DNA of 64,000 bases. Origin: Oscillospiraceae bacterium. GTDB taxonomy: Bacteria; Bacillota; Clostridia; Oscillospirales; Ruminococcaceae. Every line of letters starts with the position of its first letter. The stretch's first letter is position 1. Location: the NCBI GenBank assembly GCA_017518255.1, contig JAFWVK010000036.1, forward strand, positions 59,461 through 123,460. Direction: 5' to 3'. Positions 17,423 to 26,312 of this stretch are shown in pieces. The position numbers were made by a program, and so were the translations under genes. The notes beneath the pieces are model-generated. The model was not told the origin of the DNA. It was given only the letters and a program-made list of their open reading frames with translations, and searched no databases.

Positions 17423-18109
17423 ATGATGATTCATGTAACCGGAAAGGATATCCGCAAACAGCTGACCGGAAACTACGGTATGGGACTGTTCTGCACGCTG
17501 CTCGGCGTCGCAATTCTCGGATTCTGCGCGTGGTTCTGCGGCACGTCGCTCGGCTGGAAGAACCTGATTACCGTTATTCTGATGGTGCTCGGCGGAATCT
17601 GCGTCCTGCTGTCAATCTGGATGCTGCTGAAGATGGTGGCTGCCGGCTCACACCGTGCGTTCAAAAAATACGGCTCGCCGGAAATCATCGCGGAATACAT
17701 CAACTCCGGTGCGGATCAGGCGCTCTTTCTCTCGACCGGCATCATAAACCGTCCCTTTGATCTGATGATTACCGAGCGGTTTATTGTGAGCTCCTTTTCT
17801 TACAAGGATTATCTGGAACTGAAAGATATCCGCTCGGTGCAGCCGACCTTCCTGCCCGACACACAGACCGTGTTCATCGGCAGAACGCCCGGTGCGATGC
17901 TCGGCGCGGCGGTTGCCAATCTTGCGGCAGAACATTACCGCCAGACACATCCGGTCGATCCCAATGCATGCTACGATTATCTCATCATCCGTGATGCAGA
18001 CAATGTCCGGCATCAGTACGGTGTCCAGCGGCAGGATATGGAAACGGTTATGAACATTCTGCTTCGATATGCCCCGCAGATGACCATTCTGGAACCGAAG
18101 CCCGTCTGA
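17423..18109 (+). CDS. Hypothetical membrane protein, two helices
   Basis: 228 residues. Two hydrophobic segments (about 18-40 and 46-70) are followed by a roughly 150-residue soluble domain containing DLMITERFIVSSFSYKDYLELKDIRSV, which looks like a PH-like beta domain, though I cannot name the family. A perfect consensus promoter and AAAAGGAG ribosome site suggest strong expression. A palindromic terminator follows at 18199. Function unknown. Confidence 0.75.
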   Translation: MMIHVTGKDIRKQLTGNYGMGLFCTLLGVAILGFCAWFCGTSLGWKNLITVILMVLGGICVLLSIWMLLKMVAAGSHRAFKKYGSPEIIAEYINSGADQALFLSTGIINRPFDLMITERFIVSSFSYKDYLELKDIRSVQPTFLPDTQTVFIGRTPGAMLGAAVANLAAEHYRQTHPVDPNACYDYLIIRDADNVRHQYGVQRQDMETVMNILLRYAPQMTILEPKPV

Positions 18110-18198
18110 AGGAACGGTATCCTCCGTTCTCTGCACATCCTGTTCGGCACAATCAGAAAAAAACGAACGCACACAACGACAGCATTATACATCCGATT

Positions 18199-18222
18199 GA
18201 AGCCGCGCGGCTTCTGCTTTTT
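18199..18222 (+). terminator. Terminator after the gene at 17423
   Basis: Sixteen-base perfect palindrome GAAGCCGCGCGGCTTC (18199-18214) followed by TGCTTTTT. Confidence 0.75.
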
Positions 18223-18259
18223 CATCGCCCGCCACGAAAATCAGAAAGGAGAGCGGAAC

Positions 18260-18727
18260 ATGTCAGCAGGAAACAAAATAACAGGATTTTTGAGGAACAC
18301 GGAACCGGCGAGACTGTTTGTTCCGGTCGGTATCGCTCTGATGATATTCGGCGTCATCCTGCTCGGATTCCGCACAGACAAATATGCCGAAACGGCAGGT
18401 GAAATTTTATCTGTAACGGAATGCCCGACTGCGGGAGAAGATCATGCACAGGAATACGACGTCAAAGTCAAATATCAGGTTGACGGCAAGGATTACGAAA
18501 CCACATTTTCCAACATCACAGGCAGCTACAAAACCGGCGGAAGCATCAAGGTTTACTACGATCCCGATGATCCGCAGAAAACAACCAACAGCAAGCTAAA
18601 CGGCTTTATCGCACCGGTTATGATCGGGCTCGGTGCCGCCGCGCTGATCTTCGGCATCGGGAAAACGGCAGCATCATTCCGGAAAAGCAAAGAGGCGGAC
18701 AGCAGCCCTCCGGACGGCATCGGATGA
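18260..18727 (+). CDS. DUF3592-type membrane protein
   Basis: 155 residues from the ATG at 18260, which is preceded by AAAGGAGAG; an upstream in-frame ATG has no ribosome site and overlaps the terminator. Two membrane helices (about 22-38 and 117-135) bracket an extracytoplasmic beta domain with YDVKVKYQVDGKDYETT and GGSIKVYYDPDDPQKT, the typical DUF3592 pattern. Function unknown. Ends in a shared bidirectional terminator. Confidence 0.8.
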   Translation: MSAGNKITGFLRNTEPARLFVPVGIALMIFGVILLGFRTDKYAETAGEILSVTECPTAGEDHAQEYDVKVKYQVDGKDYETTFSNITGSYKTGGSIKVYYDPDDPQKTTNSKLNGFIAPVMIGLGAAALIFGIGKTAASFRKSKEADSSPPDGIG

Positions 18728-18792
18728 ATCCGATGCGCTTCTTCTCACGATCTATGCCGTTTCGGAAACGGAACAGGCAGTTGCAGAATCAG

Positions 18793-18827
18793 AAAACCCG
18801 GCTGCGGGATACGCAGCCGGGTTTTTT
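18793..18827. terminator. Bidirectional terminator between convergent genes
   Basis: Perfect 12-bp stem AACCCGGCTGCG / CGCAGCCGGGTT (18795-18806, 18812-18823), with an A run on the left and T run on the right. It serves the DUF3592 gene (+) and the regulator at 18829 (-). Confidence 0.9.
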
Positions 18828-18828
18828 A

Positions 18829-21024
18829 TCAGCTTGTATTTCTCCGGAACTGTCCCGGCGTGACGCCGGTTACCTTCTGGAACTGCCTCAGGAAATAATT
18901 GTAATCCTCGTAGCCTGCCTGCTCGGCAATGCTTGCAATGCTCAGGACAGAATCGGAAAGCAGATGCGACGCATAACAGATTCTTGCACTGATGGCATCC
19001 TGATGGAAGCTGATGCCGAAGCAGTTTTTATAAATCTGCCGGAAATAGCCTGCGCTGAATGCATACTTCCTGCAAACGTCCTCCATAGAAAGGTCAATGC
19101 CGCGATAAAGCTGATTGCGAACCGCAAACAGCGCGGATGCATGCTGATGTTTTTTCTGCCGGAGCAGTTTTTCCGTCTGTTCGTCCAGCAGACCGCGCAG
19201 GACGGCGATGCATTCGGCAGGCGGCGCAGCAGGCAGAACCGACCCGGCACAAAGCAGCGATTCCATCCCGGCAGTTTCGGTCAGGTTTGTCTTCGCGAGA
19301 ATACTGGCAATGAGCTTCTGCTGAAAGAGCCGGCATTCCTGGTCTGACTTGCAGGGAATATCCGCAAGCACAAATGTATGGGAATCCAGACGGGCGGCAA
19401 TGCTGTTCTGCGAGATATGAGAACGCAGGATTTCCGCGATTTTTATGATGCGCTCCGTTTGCTGAACCTGAATTTCCGGGCTGACATCCCCCTGAAGCAC
19501 ATCCGTTTTCAGAATGACGGCATAAATCGGGGCATCGTCCGAGGACTGTCTGGCGCGCAGAGCAGCCTCAAAACCGCGAAGATTTTGCAGACCGGTCAGG
19601 GAATCATGGCGGTCGGAAAGATTCTGGCATTGCAGCAGATAACGGATATCATTCTTCATGCAGAGAAATTCCAGACCGTTTGAGATAGATTTCATCCAGT
19701 TTCGGAATACATCATCATATGTATCGGCAGCGTGATATTCCAGTACGAAAAAGCCAAAGAAGTGCCTCTGGAAGAAAATCGGCAGATAATAATGCACGGC
19801 GGTTTCCGGCGAATTCGCATACAGTGCATGAAAATCCGTCCAGCGGCAGGTAATAATCGGGAGATGGGAATTCCACGGCATCACACTGCGGCAGCCGAGA
19901 ATATCGTCCGGCTTTTCCGCACCGGTATCATACCAGTTTCCGCAGAGACACAGAAACATATTCTGTACCCAGCGGACAAGGAACTGATGCTCTCCCAGCG
20001 TCCGGATAAAATCCTCCAGCGTGCTGCACAGAGTCAGCTGCTGCTCAACAGTACTCAGCACATTCCATTTATCGTACTGCTGCTTGATGCGGAGCACTTC
20101 GAGTTCCGCACGAAGCTGTGCATGATCTGCCGTGCATCCGCAGGAGTTACCGGGAACCCAGATTCCTTCCGGCGCGGTAAATTCCGGCAGCACCTCACCT
20201 TTTGACTTAAGATCAATGAACTCGACCGCGCATCTTCCCAGCGCAATCCGGTCGCGCTGATAGGTCGAAAGCAGCGGAGAATAGTAAATCCGCTCGAAAA
20301 TGTATTCATATCCGGTCACCAGCACATCTTCCGGAATCCGGACATTATGCGAAACCAGAGCGTCTATCAGACCGAACGCCATGTGGTCACTCATGCACAT
20401 AATCGCTTCCGGCAGCGGCAGCTCTCCGGAAAGATAGCGCTCCGCAAGCTTTTCGCCGGAGGTCATCCAGAAATCGCCGTAATGCACCCGTTCCTTCTCA
20501 AACGGGATACCGTGATGCTCCAGCGCAGCCCGGTAGCCCTCCACACGCGCCTCCGAGGCGGGATTCCCCTCGAATCCCGTCAGGATGTCAATTTTTGTAG
20601 CATGATGATGGGAAAGAAGATGCTCTGCAATGGTTTCCGCATCGCTTTTATCGTCAGAATTGATAAACTGGACATTGGGGAAATCCAGCTCCGGCAGATA
20701 CACGCCGATTGCCACAACCGGAATATCCTGCCTTTTTTCCAGCATACTGCGGAGGATTTCGCGCAGCGTCTCATTGACAAAAGATTCTTCAATCAGAATC
20801 AGCCCGCAGAGCTGTCTTGAAAACATCAGCTCATAGACCTTGTTTTCCAGTGCAAGATCATTGTTGAATTCATACGGATTGTAGAGATTGGAAAAGACGA
20901 CAATCTTTCTGCCGATTTCCTGTGCTTTTCCGATAATTCCTTTCATAATCTGCCGCTGCTCGATGCTGTTGACCTCAGCAGCGATTACACCGATGATATC
21001 CGGCTTCTGTTCCGGTTCCGCCAC
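18829..21024 (-). CDS. LacI-type sensor / degenerate GGDEF / AraC-HTH regulator, paralogue 2
   Basis: 731 residues from a GTG at 21024; AAAGGGGGG lies 6 bases upstream, which decides the start over the ATG at 21048. Same order as the protein at 12336-14573: LacI-like sugar-binding fold (about 10-280, with GDFWMTSGEKLAERYL and IPEDVLVTGYEY), a middle segment, a vestigial GGDEF region (LTGLQNLRGFEAAL, no GGDEF residues left), and a C-terminal AraC HTH (AGYFRQIYKNCFGISF, EQAGYEDYNYFLRQF, TGVTPGQFRR). The two genes flank a 4-kb block. Likely sugar-responsive; targets unknown. Confidence 0.85.
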   Translation of the reverse strand: MAEPEQKPDIIGVIAAEVNSIEQRQIMKGIIGKAQEIGRKIVVFSNLYNPYEFNNDLALENKVYELMFSRQLCGLILIEESFVNETLREILRSMLEKRQDIPVVAIGVYLPELDFPNVQFINSDDKSDAETIAEHLLSHHHATKIDILTGFEGNPASEARVEGYRAALEHHGIPFEKERVHYGDFWMTSGEKLAERYLSGELPLPEAIMCMSDHMAFGLIDALVSHNVRIPEDVLVTGYEYIFERIYYSPLLSTYQRDRIALGRCAVEFIDLKSKGEVLPEFTAPEGIWVPGNSCGCTADHAQLRAELEVLRIKQQYDKWNVLSTVEQQLTLCSTLEDFIRTLGEHQFLVRWVQNMFLCLCGNWYDTGAEKPDDILGCRSVMPWNSHLPIITCRWTDFHALYANSPETAVHYYLPIFFQRHFFGFFVLEYHAADTYDDVFRNWMKSISNGLEFLCMKNDIRYLLQCQNLSDRHDSLTGLQNLRGFEAALRARQSSDDAPIYAVILKTDVLQGDVSPEIQVQQTERIIKIAEILRSHISQNSIAARLDSHTFVLADIPCKSDQECRLFQQKLIASILAKTNLTETAGMESLLCAGSVLPAAPPAECIAVLRGLLDEQTEKLLRQKKHQHASALFAVRNQLYRGIDLSMEDVCRKYAFSAGYFRQIYKNCFGISFHQDAISARICYASHLLSDSVLSIASIAEQAGYEDYNYFLRQFQKVTGVTPGQFRRNTS

Positions 21025-21059
21025 ACGTATCCCCCCTTTCGCCGGCATTTTCTGATATC

Positions 21060-21088
21060 ATTATAACTGTTCATCTTCAAATTGTCAA
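21060..21088 (-). promoter_or_regulatory. Consensus promoter of regulator paralogue 2
   Basis: Minus-strand TTGACA (21083-21088), 17-base spacer, TATAAT (21060-21065). Confidence 0.85.
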
Positions 21089-21173
21089 GTGAATCTGCAA
21101 ATTTTGAAGAACATTTTGCATAATTTGTTCTGGATTCAACAATGATTGTTTGCACAGCGGTATCTTTCCGCTG

Positions 21174-21210
21174 TAAAAAGTCCCCCGACACCTGAGCGGC
21201 ATCGGGGGAC
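21174..21210 (-). terminator. Terminator of the histidine kinase operon
   Basis: Stem GTCCCCCGA / TCGGGGGAC (21180-21188, 21202-21210) followed on the minus strand by TTTTTAC. Confidence 0.85.
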
Positions 21211-21225
21211 GAAAAGAATAGGAAT

Positions 21226-23076
21226 CTAAATTTTTATGTCCATAGTGGTCTCATCAAGCGGCACGATATCCGGATCTATCCGGATTTTCCGGAGTGCTTC
21301 GGCGAGTTCCGGCTCAGCGGCTTCGGGTTCTTCGGAAACGGGTTCATCTGCGGGCTCCTCCGTCATCAGGTCGTCCTGTCCGGAATCCTCCGGCGCAGTG
21401 TCCTCCGGCTCCGGTGCAACCATTGCAATCTGCTGTTCGAGCTCCGCTTCCAGCGCTTCCGTTTCCTCATCGAGGATGTTTTTTGCGGCTGTTTCGGGTT
21501 CGGACACCGGTGCGGGTTCCGGCTCCGCCGCATCTTCCGCATCGCTTTCCCGGAGCGCTTCATCAATCAGCAGCTCATCAAAATCAGGTTCCTCCGCAGA
21601 GATTTCTGCCGGTTCTGCTGCCGGCAGCGGCTTTTTCTGCTCCGGCTCCTGCACCAGAATCAGCGTATCCTCCCCGTCATTGCCGGGAATCTCCACATTC
21701 AGAGGATTGCGGCGTGCATCACGTTCCGCAAGTGCAGCCGATTCCGCGCTGCGCGGGAAGAACAGACGGATGGTTGTGCCCTCTCCGAGCCGGCTGTCCA
21801 ACTCAATTTTTGCATTATGGAATGCCGCGCCGTGCTTGACGATGGAGAGCCCCAGTCCGGTTCCGCCGATCTGCTTGGAATGGCTCTTGTCCACGCGGTA
21901 AAAGCGCTCGAAAATACGCTCTTTATCTGCCTGCGGCACGCCGATGCCGCTGTCGGAAACCGTAAAAATTGCCGACTGTTCCGTGCAGGTGACCTTCATC
22001 TGTACGGTTCCTTTTTCCTTGTTGTATTTGATTGCGTTGTCGCAGAGATTATACAGCATTTCCTCGACAATGACCGGAACACCCTTCATCTTTGCAGACT
22101 CGCCCTCCAGTGTCATCTCAATGCCCTTTTCCTGTGCATGGGGCAGAAGCTGGCTGCGGACATTCTCAGCGATTTCAAAGAGATCAATCGGAAGTACCTC
22201 TTCAATAAAGGTATCGTCGTCGAGTCTTGAAAGCCGGATGATATCTTCAATCAGCGCAATCATCCGGGAGGATTCGTCACGGATCCGGCGGGCAAAGCCG
22301 CTGATATCCTCCTCCTTTACCATGCCCGATTCCATCATGTCTGCAATGCCGTAAATGGAGGTCAGCGGTGTTTTCAGCTCGTGAGAAACATTGGATGTAA
22401 ACTCTCTGCGGAGCGCATCGCGCTTTTCGCGCTCGGTGACATCCAGAAGCACAAGCACCGCACCGGTCATCATGCTGCCTCGCGTGACCGGATTCGCAAA
22501 CAGCTGGCAGGCGGTTCCGTTGACGGTCATGACAGCCGAACCGCGGATTCCTTCCAGCGCATTATGTACCAGATCGCGGAAGACTTTGCTGCCGTTGAGA
22601 TCAAAGACATTGAATTCGCCCTTGACCGATACTTTGTCGAGCAGCTGCAAAGCCGCGTGGTTATGCGAGAGCACCCTGCCGGTTGCACTGACCAGCAGCA
22701 GCCCCTCCTGCATATTGTCCGTCAGGACACGGAGCTGTTCCTGCTGACCCTCCAGCTCGTTTTTCTGCGCCTCCATCTGCATCCGGAAGCTGGTGAGCTG
22801 CCTTGCGACAGGACGCAGTTCCGGAAAATCCGCGAGGGCATTTTTAGAATCCAGCTTCAGCTTTTTCAGCTCGGACGCAGTTTCCTGTGAAGTGCGCTCG
22901 CTGAGATAATACAGCGGAAAGATCATCAGCAGCGCAATCACGATTGCAACCGGAAGCAGCTGCAAAACCAGCCGGAAATAATTTTCGGTCGGAAGCAGAA
23001 GCGGATACAGCAGCAGACACAATCCGAGTGTGATTCCCGCTGCCGTCAGAAGCTTCCGGAACATGATTTTTCTCAT
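21226..23076 (-). CDS. Sensor histidine kinase (PhoR/WalK type) with long acidic tail
   Basis: Two N-terminal membrane helices close together (about 8-28 and 34-55, so almost no external domain), a PAS-like segment (about 115-215), a HisKA domain with phospho-acceptor FTSNVSHELKTPLTS (about 230) and an HATPase domain with N box NLCDNAIKYN and G boxes DSGIG and GGTGLGL (to about 445). The last roughly 165 residues are extremely rich in Glu, Asp, Pro and Ala and match no kinase domain I know. Its ATG overlaps the regulator's TGA by 4 bases, so the pair is translationally coupled. Confidence 0.9.
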   Translation of the reverse strand: MRKIMFRKLLTAAGITLGLCLLLYPLLLPTENYFRLVLQLLPVAIVIALLMIFPLYYLSERTSQETASELKKLKLDSKNALADFPELRPVARQLTSFRMQMEAQKNELEGQQEQLRVLTDNMQEGLLLVSATGRVLSHNHAALQLLDKVSVKGEFNVFDLNGSKVFRDLVHNALEGIRGSAVMTVNGTACQLFANPVTRGSMMTGAVLVLLDVTEREKRDALRREFTSNVSHELKTPLTSIYGIADMMESGMVKEEDISGFARRIRDESSRMIALIEDIIRLSRLDDDTFIEEVLPIDLFEIAENVRSQLLPHAQEKGIEMTLEGESAKMKGVPVIVEEMLYNLCDNAIKYNKEKGTVQMKVTCTEQSAIFTVSDSGIGVPQADKERIFERFYRVDKSHSKQIGGTGLGLSIVKHGAAFHNAKIELDSRLGEGTTIRLFFPRSAESAALAERDARRNPLNVEIPGNDGEDTLILVQEPEQKKPLPAAEPAEISAEEPDFDELLIDEALRESDAEDAAEPEPAPVSEPETAAKNILDEETEALEAELEQQIAMVAPEPEDTAPEDSGQDDLMTEEPADEPVSEEPEAAEPELAEALRKIRIDPDIVPLDETTMDIKI

Positions 23077-23777
23077 TCTGTATCAGTACCCTCCCCGGAA
23101 TCACCGTAACTGACATGAAAGCGGTATCCGACGCCGCGGACAGTATCAATGCTGTTGCCGGCTTCTCCCAGCTTGGCGCGGAGCGTCCGGATGTGGACAT
23201 CGACCGTGCGGCTCTCGCCTGCGTAATCGTAGCCCCAGACCGATTCGAGAATGCGGTCTCGGCTGAGGACAATGCCCTGATTCCGCATCAGAATTGCGAG
23301 CAGGTCGAATTCCTTTCCGGTCAGACCGATTTCATTGCCGTCTGAGAGTACTCTGTGACGCGCTTCATCCAGAAGGATGCCGCCGCCGGAAAGAATTTTG
23401 CTGCTGTCATGCTTTTCGGTTCTCCTCAGCAGTGCGCGGATTCGTGAGAGCAGCTCCATGACGCCGAACGGTTTTGCGAGATAATCGTCCGCACCGCTGT
23501 CCAGCCCCAGAACCTTGTCATATTCCGTGCTGCGGGCAGAGAGCAGGATAATCGGAAGCTTTTCGGTTGCGGGGTCGTTCCGGAGCTGCCGCAGAACACT
23601 GAGCCCGTCCTCCTCCGGCAGCATGATATCCAGCAGAACCATGTCCGGCACGCGCTCCGCGACAGCCGCCCGGAAAGCGGACGGAAGCGCAAATCCCTCA
23701 ATTTCATATCCGGAATTGCGGACTGCATACAGTGTAAAATCACGGATATTCTGATCGTCTTCCAATAGATAAATCAA
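23073..23777 (-). CDS. Response regulator, OmpR/PhoB family
   Basis: 234 residues: receiver domain with LLEDDQ acidic pocket, phospho-acceptor in MVLLDIMLPEEDG and switch lysine KPFG, followed by a winged-helix DNA-binding domain (TGKEFDLLAIL, SRTVDVHIRTLRAKLG, VRGVGYRF). The start is a TTG at 23777: AAAAGGAGG lies 8 bases upstream and the protein then begins at the usual place (IYLLEDD). Partner of the kinase that overlaps its stop codon. PhoP/PhoB-like by sequence; the signal is unknown. Confidence 0.92.
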   Translation of the reverse strand: MIYLLEDDQNIRDFTLYAVRNSGYEIEGFALPSAFRAAVAERVPDMVLLDIMLPEEDGLSVLRQLRNDPATEKLPIILLSARSTEYDKVLGLDSGADDYLAKPFGVMELLSRIRALLRRTEKHDSSKILSGGGILLDEARHRVLSDGNEIGLTGKEFDLLAILMRNQGIVLSRDRILESVWGYDYAGESRTVDVHIRTLRAKLGEAGNSIDTVRGVGYRFHVSYGDSGEGTDTE

Positions 23778-23888
23778 GCGGCAGTCCTCCTTTTGAATCA
23801 TGTATATGCGCGGCATTCAGGGCGTGTTTTCCGGACCGGTACCGGATGATAACAGCCTTTTTCTTTCAGTTCATAATTCTCCATTTTT

Positions 23889-23917
23889 ATTATAGCATGA
23901 TTCTGAAAAAAATGCAA
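23889..23917 (-). promoter_or_regulatory. Promoter of the two-component operon
   Basis: Minus-strand TTGCAT (23912-23917), 17-base spacer, TATAAT (23889-23894) with extended -10 TGC. Confidence 0.7.
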
Positions 23918-23970
23918 GCACCGCGAAATCCGGAAGACGATTCAGCCGCGGCAATTTTTTCATTTTTCTC

Positions 23971-23999
23971 TTGCAATTTCCGCATGATTCTGATATAAT
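23971..23999 (+). promoter_or_regulatory. Promoter of the gene at 24063
   Basis: TTGCAA (23971-23976), 17-base spacer, TATAAT (23994-23999) with extended -10 TGA. Divergent from the two-component promoter. Confidence 0.75.
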
Positions 24000-24062
24000 A
24001 ATAATGATACACTGTGTTCTGTCGCAGATACGCAGGAGTTTACGGAAAAAGGAGAAAATAAA

Positions 24063-25118
24063 ATGGACGATCAGCGCAGTCTGGAAGAGCAGCTGCTTGG
24101 CGATATGACCTATGACGATCCGAGAAAGGCAGCACAGAACAATGCAGGCGGTGTCGATCCGCGGCTCGCAAATGCGGCGCCCGTCACGCTGGAAGACATG
24201 AGCAGCACACCGCCCCCGCAGCCGAAGCGGCTGGTTCTGGAATTGACGGAAGAACAAATCAGCATCTTGCAGCGGCAGCGCGCCGAAAAAGGTCTGCCGG
24301 CTTACACGGCAGAGGAAATCGCAGCGCTGAATAATGAATATATCGAGCGGCAGCTTTCTACCATGCTGGTGCAGCATCAGGCAGATAAGGCATCCGAGCA
24401 GCAGCAGGCTGCGGCAGCTTTGCTCAGTGATCCGGAAGAGGATTATTCAAAGCAGGAGAAAAAGGACGCTGCCAAAATACTTCCGCAGGTTGATGCAAGC
24501 GCACTGCTTGAGGAACCCGCACCGGAACCGGAGCGGAGAGTTGTATTCAATCAGGCGGATCTTGAAGCAGCGAAGAAACAGGCTGCAAAGCGTACCGCCG
24601 AAACCCTGACGGAAGCTCCCGCAAAGACCGAAGAGGATCAGAAGCGTGCCAGACGCGAACTGATGGAGCTCCGCCGGCAGCAGCAGGAAGACCTCGCAAA
24701 AGCAGGCTTCACTGTCTCCGTGATCGCAACCGTTCTCGGCATTCTCGGCGGCATTGCGACAATTGTTTTTTCAATGGGCGCTTACGCCGATCCGGATTCG
24801 GTTCCGGGTGTTTTCAATTTCTTTGATACGGTTTATCTGATCTGCGGCGCACTGACGGGGCTGCTCTCGATTACCGTTGTTGTCCGCCTGAAACAGCTGA
24901 AAGGCTTTACAACATTTATGCTGGTAATTACCTCCATCATTCTCGTGATTCCCGGCATTGTCGAGCTGCTGTCACAGAAAATCGGCGCATCCAACTCTGC
25001 TGCCACGATTGCGGCTTATGCAGCTGCGATTCCGATGAATATTGTTGCAACGGTTCTCGTTTCGTCAAATGAGAAGCTGGAAGCCTACTACAAAACAAAC
25101 GATATCATGTATGACTGA
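24063..25118 (+). CDS. Hypothetical membrane protein with coiled-coil cytosolic part
   Basis: 351 residues. The first roughly 215 are hydrophilic and rich in Gln, Ala, Glu and Lys, with predicted coiled-coil stretches (about 60-110 and 170-215). The C-terminal 130 residues hold four hydrophobic helices. I do not recognise a named family. AAAAAGGAGA precedes the ATG. Its end overlaps the start of trmO by 8 bases (ATGACTGA), suggesting coupled translation. Confidence 0.75.
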   Translation: MDDQRSLEEQLLGDMTYDDPRKAAQNNAGGVDPRLANAAPVTLEDMSSTPPPQPKRLVLELTEEQISILQRQRAEKGLPAYTAEEIAALNNEYIERQLSTMLVQHQADKASEQQQAAAALLSDPEEDYSKQEKKDAAKILPQVDASALLEEPAPEPERRVVFNQADLEAAKKQAAKRTAETLTEAPAKTEEDQKRARRELMELRRQQQEDLAKAGFTVSVIATVLGILGGIATIVFSMGAYADPDSVPGVFNFFDTVYLICGALTGLLSITVVVRLKQLKGFTTFMLVITSIILVIPGIVELLSQKIGASNSAATIAAYAAAIPMNIVATVLVSSNEKLEAYYKTNDIMYD

Positions 25119-25854
25119 CGGACAGATGCTCCTGAATCCGATTGCTTACATTCACACCGATTTCACGGATAAATTCGGGCTTCCGCGGCAGAGCGGTCTG
25201 GTTCCGGAACTGACCGGTGAAATCCGGTTTCTGGAGCAGTACAGTCATCCGGATGCAGTGCGCAGGCTGGCAGATTTTTCCCATATCTGGCTGATTTTCG
25301 GCTTTCATGCAGCACAGAGGCCGGAAGGGAAAGGCTGGGCGGCAACGGTTCGCCCGCCGCGGCTCGGCGGCAATACCCGCGTCGGAGTCTTTGCAAGCCG
25401 TTCCCCGTTCCGTCCCAATCCGATCGGGCTTTCCTGCGTCAGACTGGAAGCGGTTCTGACCGCGCAGCAGCCCATCAGGCTGCTGGTTTCGGGGATTGAC
25501 CTGCTGGACGGAACCCCGATTTATGACATCAAGCCCTATATTCCGGTTGCGGACTGCCTGCCGGAAGCGTCCGAGGGATATACCGCGGAAACCCGTCTGC
25601 ATAAACTTAATGTCTGCTTTCCGGAACACCTGCTGAACCGCATCCCGGCAGAAAAGCAGGCTGCGGCATCGGCATTGCTGGCTCAGGATATCCGTCCGGG
25701 CTATGCCGGCGACCCCGAACGCATTTACGGGATCGCATTTGCCGGATTTGATATCCGGTTCACGGTCTCCGGCAGTGTGCTGACCGTGCGTGATGTCATT
25801 CCGGTTGAATCCGGTAACAGAAAGGAACCTGATTGCTATGGCGAAACTTTATAA
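25111..25854 (+). CDS. trmO: tRNA (N6-threonylcarbamoyladenosine37-N6) methyltransferase TrmO (TsaA/YaeB family)
   Basis: SAM-dependent enzyme that methylates t6A37 of certain tRNAs. The TsaA signature is present: IAYIHTDFTDKFGLPRQSGL, then FSHIWLIFGFH, RPPRLGGNTRVGVFASRSPFRPNPIGLS (quoted in parts: RVGVFASRSPFRPNPIG) and DLLDGTPIYDIKPYIP. 247 residues, normal length. The ATG at 25111 overlaps the upstream stop; a second ATG at 25126 is possible. The gene overlaps the downstream regulator by 17 bases. Confidence 0.92.
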   Translation: MTDGQMLLNPIAYIHTDFTDKFGLPRQSGLVPELTGEIRFLEQYSHPDAVRRLADFSHIWLIFGFHAAQRPEGKGWAATVRPPRLGGNTRVGVFASRSPFRPNPIGLSCVRLEAVLTAQQPIRLLVSGIDLLDGTPIYDIKPYIPVADCLPEASEGYTAETRLHKLNVCFPEHLLNRIPAEKQAAASALLAQDIRPGYAGDPERIYGIAFAGFDIRFTVSGSVLTVRDVIPVESGNRKEPDCYGETL

Positions 25855-26230
25855 ATCCGGAGAGGATTATCTGGAAACAATTCTGATTCTGCACCTGAGG
25901 GAAAACTATGTCCGTGCAGTCGATGTCGCACATGAGCTGGGTGTCTCGAAGCCCAGTGTCAGTCGTGCAATGGGTATTCTGCGGGACGGCGGATTCATCC
26001 GGATCGGCGATAACGGCAATATCGTGCTGACCGAAACCGGCAATGAAGTCGCCGGAAGAATCTATGAGCGGCACCGCGTTCTGACACAGTGGCTTGTCGA
26101 TATCGGCGTCAGTCCGGAAACCGCAGCGGAGGATGCCTGCAAACTGGAGCATGATATCAGTACAGAATCCTTCGACTGCCTGAAAGCGCATCTGCGCCGC
26201 AAGCACCCGAAGGTAGACCTCAGCAAATAA
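25838..26230 (+). CDS. DtxR/MntR-family metal-dependent repressor
   Basis: 130 residues: N-terminal winged helix (VDVAHELGVSKPSVSRAMGIL) and a helical metal-binding/dimer domain. Metal-site residues are visible: the ED-Y-LE motif near the N-terminus, His in YERHRVLTQWL, and DACKLEH. The Cys in DACKLEH is what iron-type DtxR proteins have, where MntR has Glu, so Fe2+ sensing is possible. It lacks the SH3 domain of full-length DtxR. Start from AAAGGAA and the ATG at 25838. It may be one of the regulators acting on the iron boxes at 55385-60523, but a second candidate sits beside feoB. Confidence 0.85.
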   Translation: MAKLYKSGEDYLETILILHLRENYVRAVDVAHELGVSKPSVSRAMGILRDGGFIRIGDNGNIVLTETGNEVAGRIYERHRVLTQWLVDIGVSPETAAEDACKLEHDISTESFDCLKAHLRRKHPKVDLSK

Positions 26231-26312
26231 CAGCGGACGGCAGCCTCCTGCCTCCCCCGCATGATACAGAAAAAAACAGTGAGAACAAAAAAGCAAAGAA
26301 GGAGCAGCATCC

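Noticed and set aside
25042..25110. N-terminal extension of TrmO
   Set aside because: The 23 extra codons lie inside the upstream gene in another frame and the family begins near LNPIAYIHTDF.
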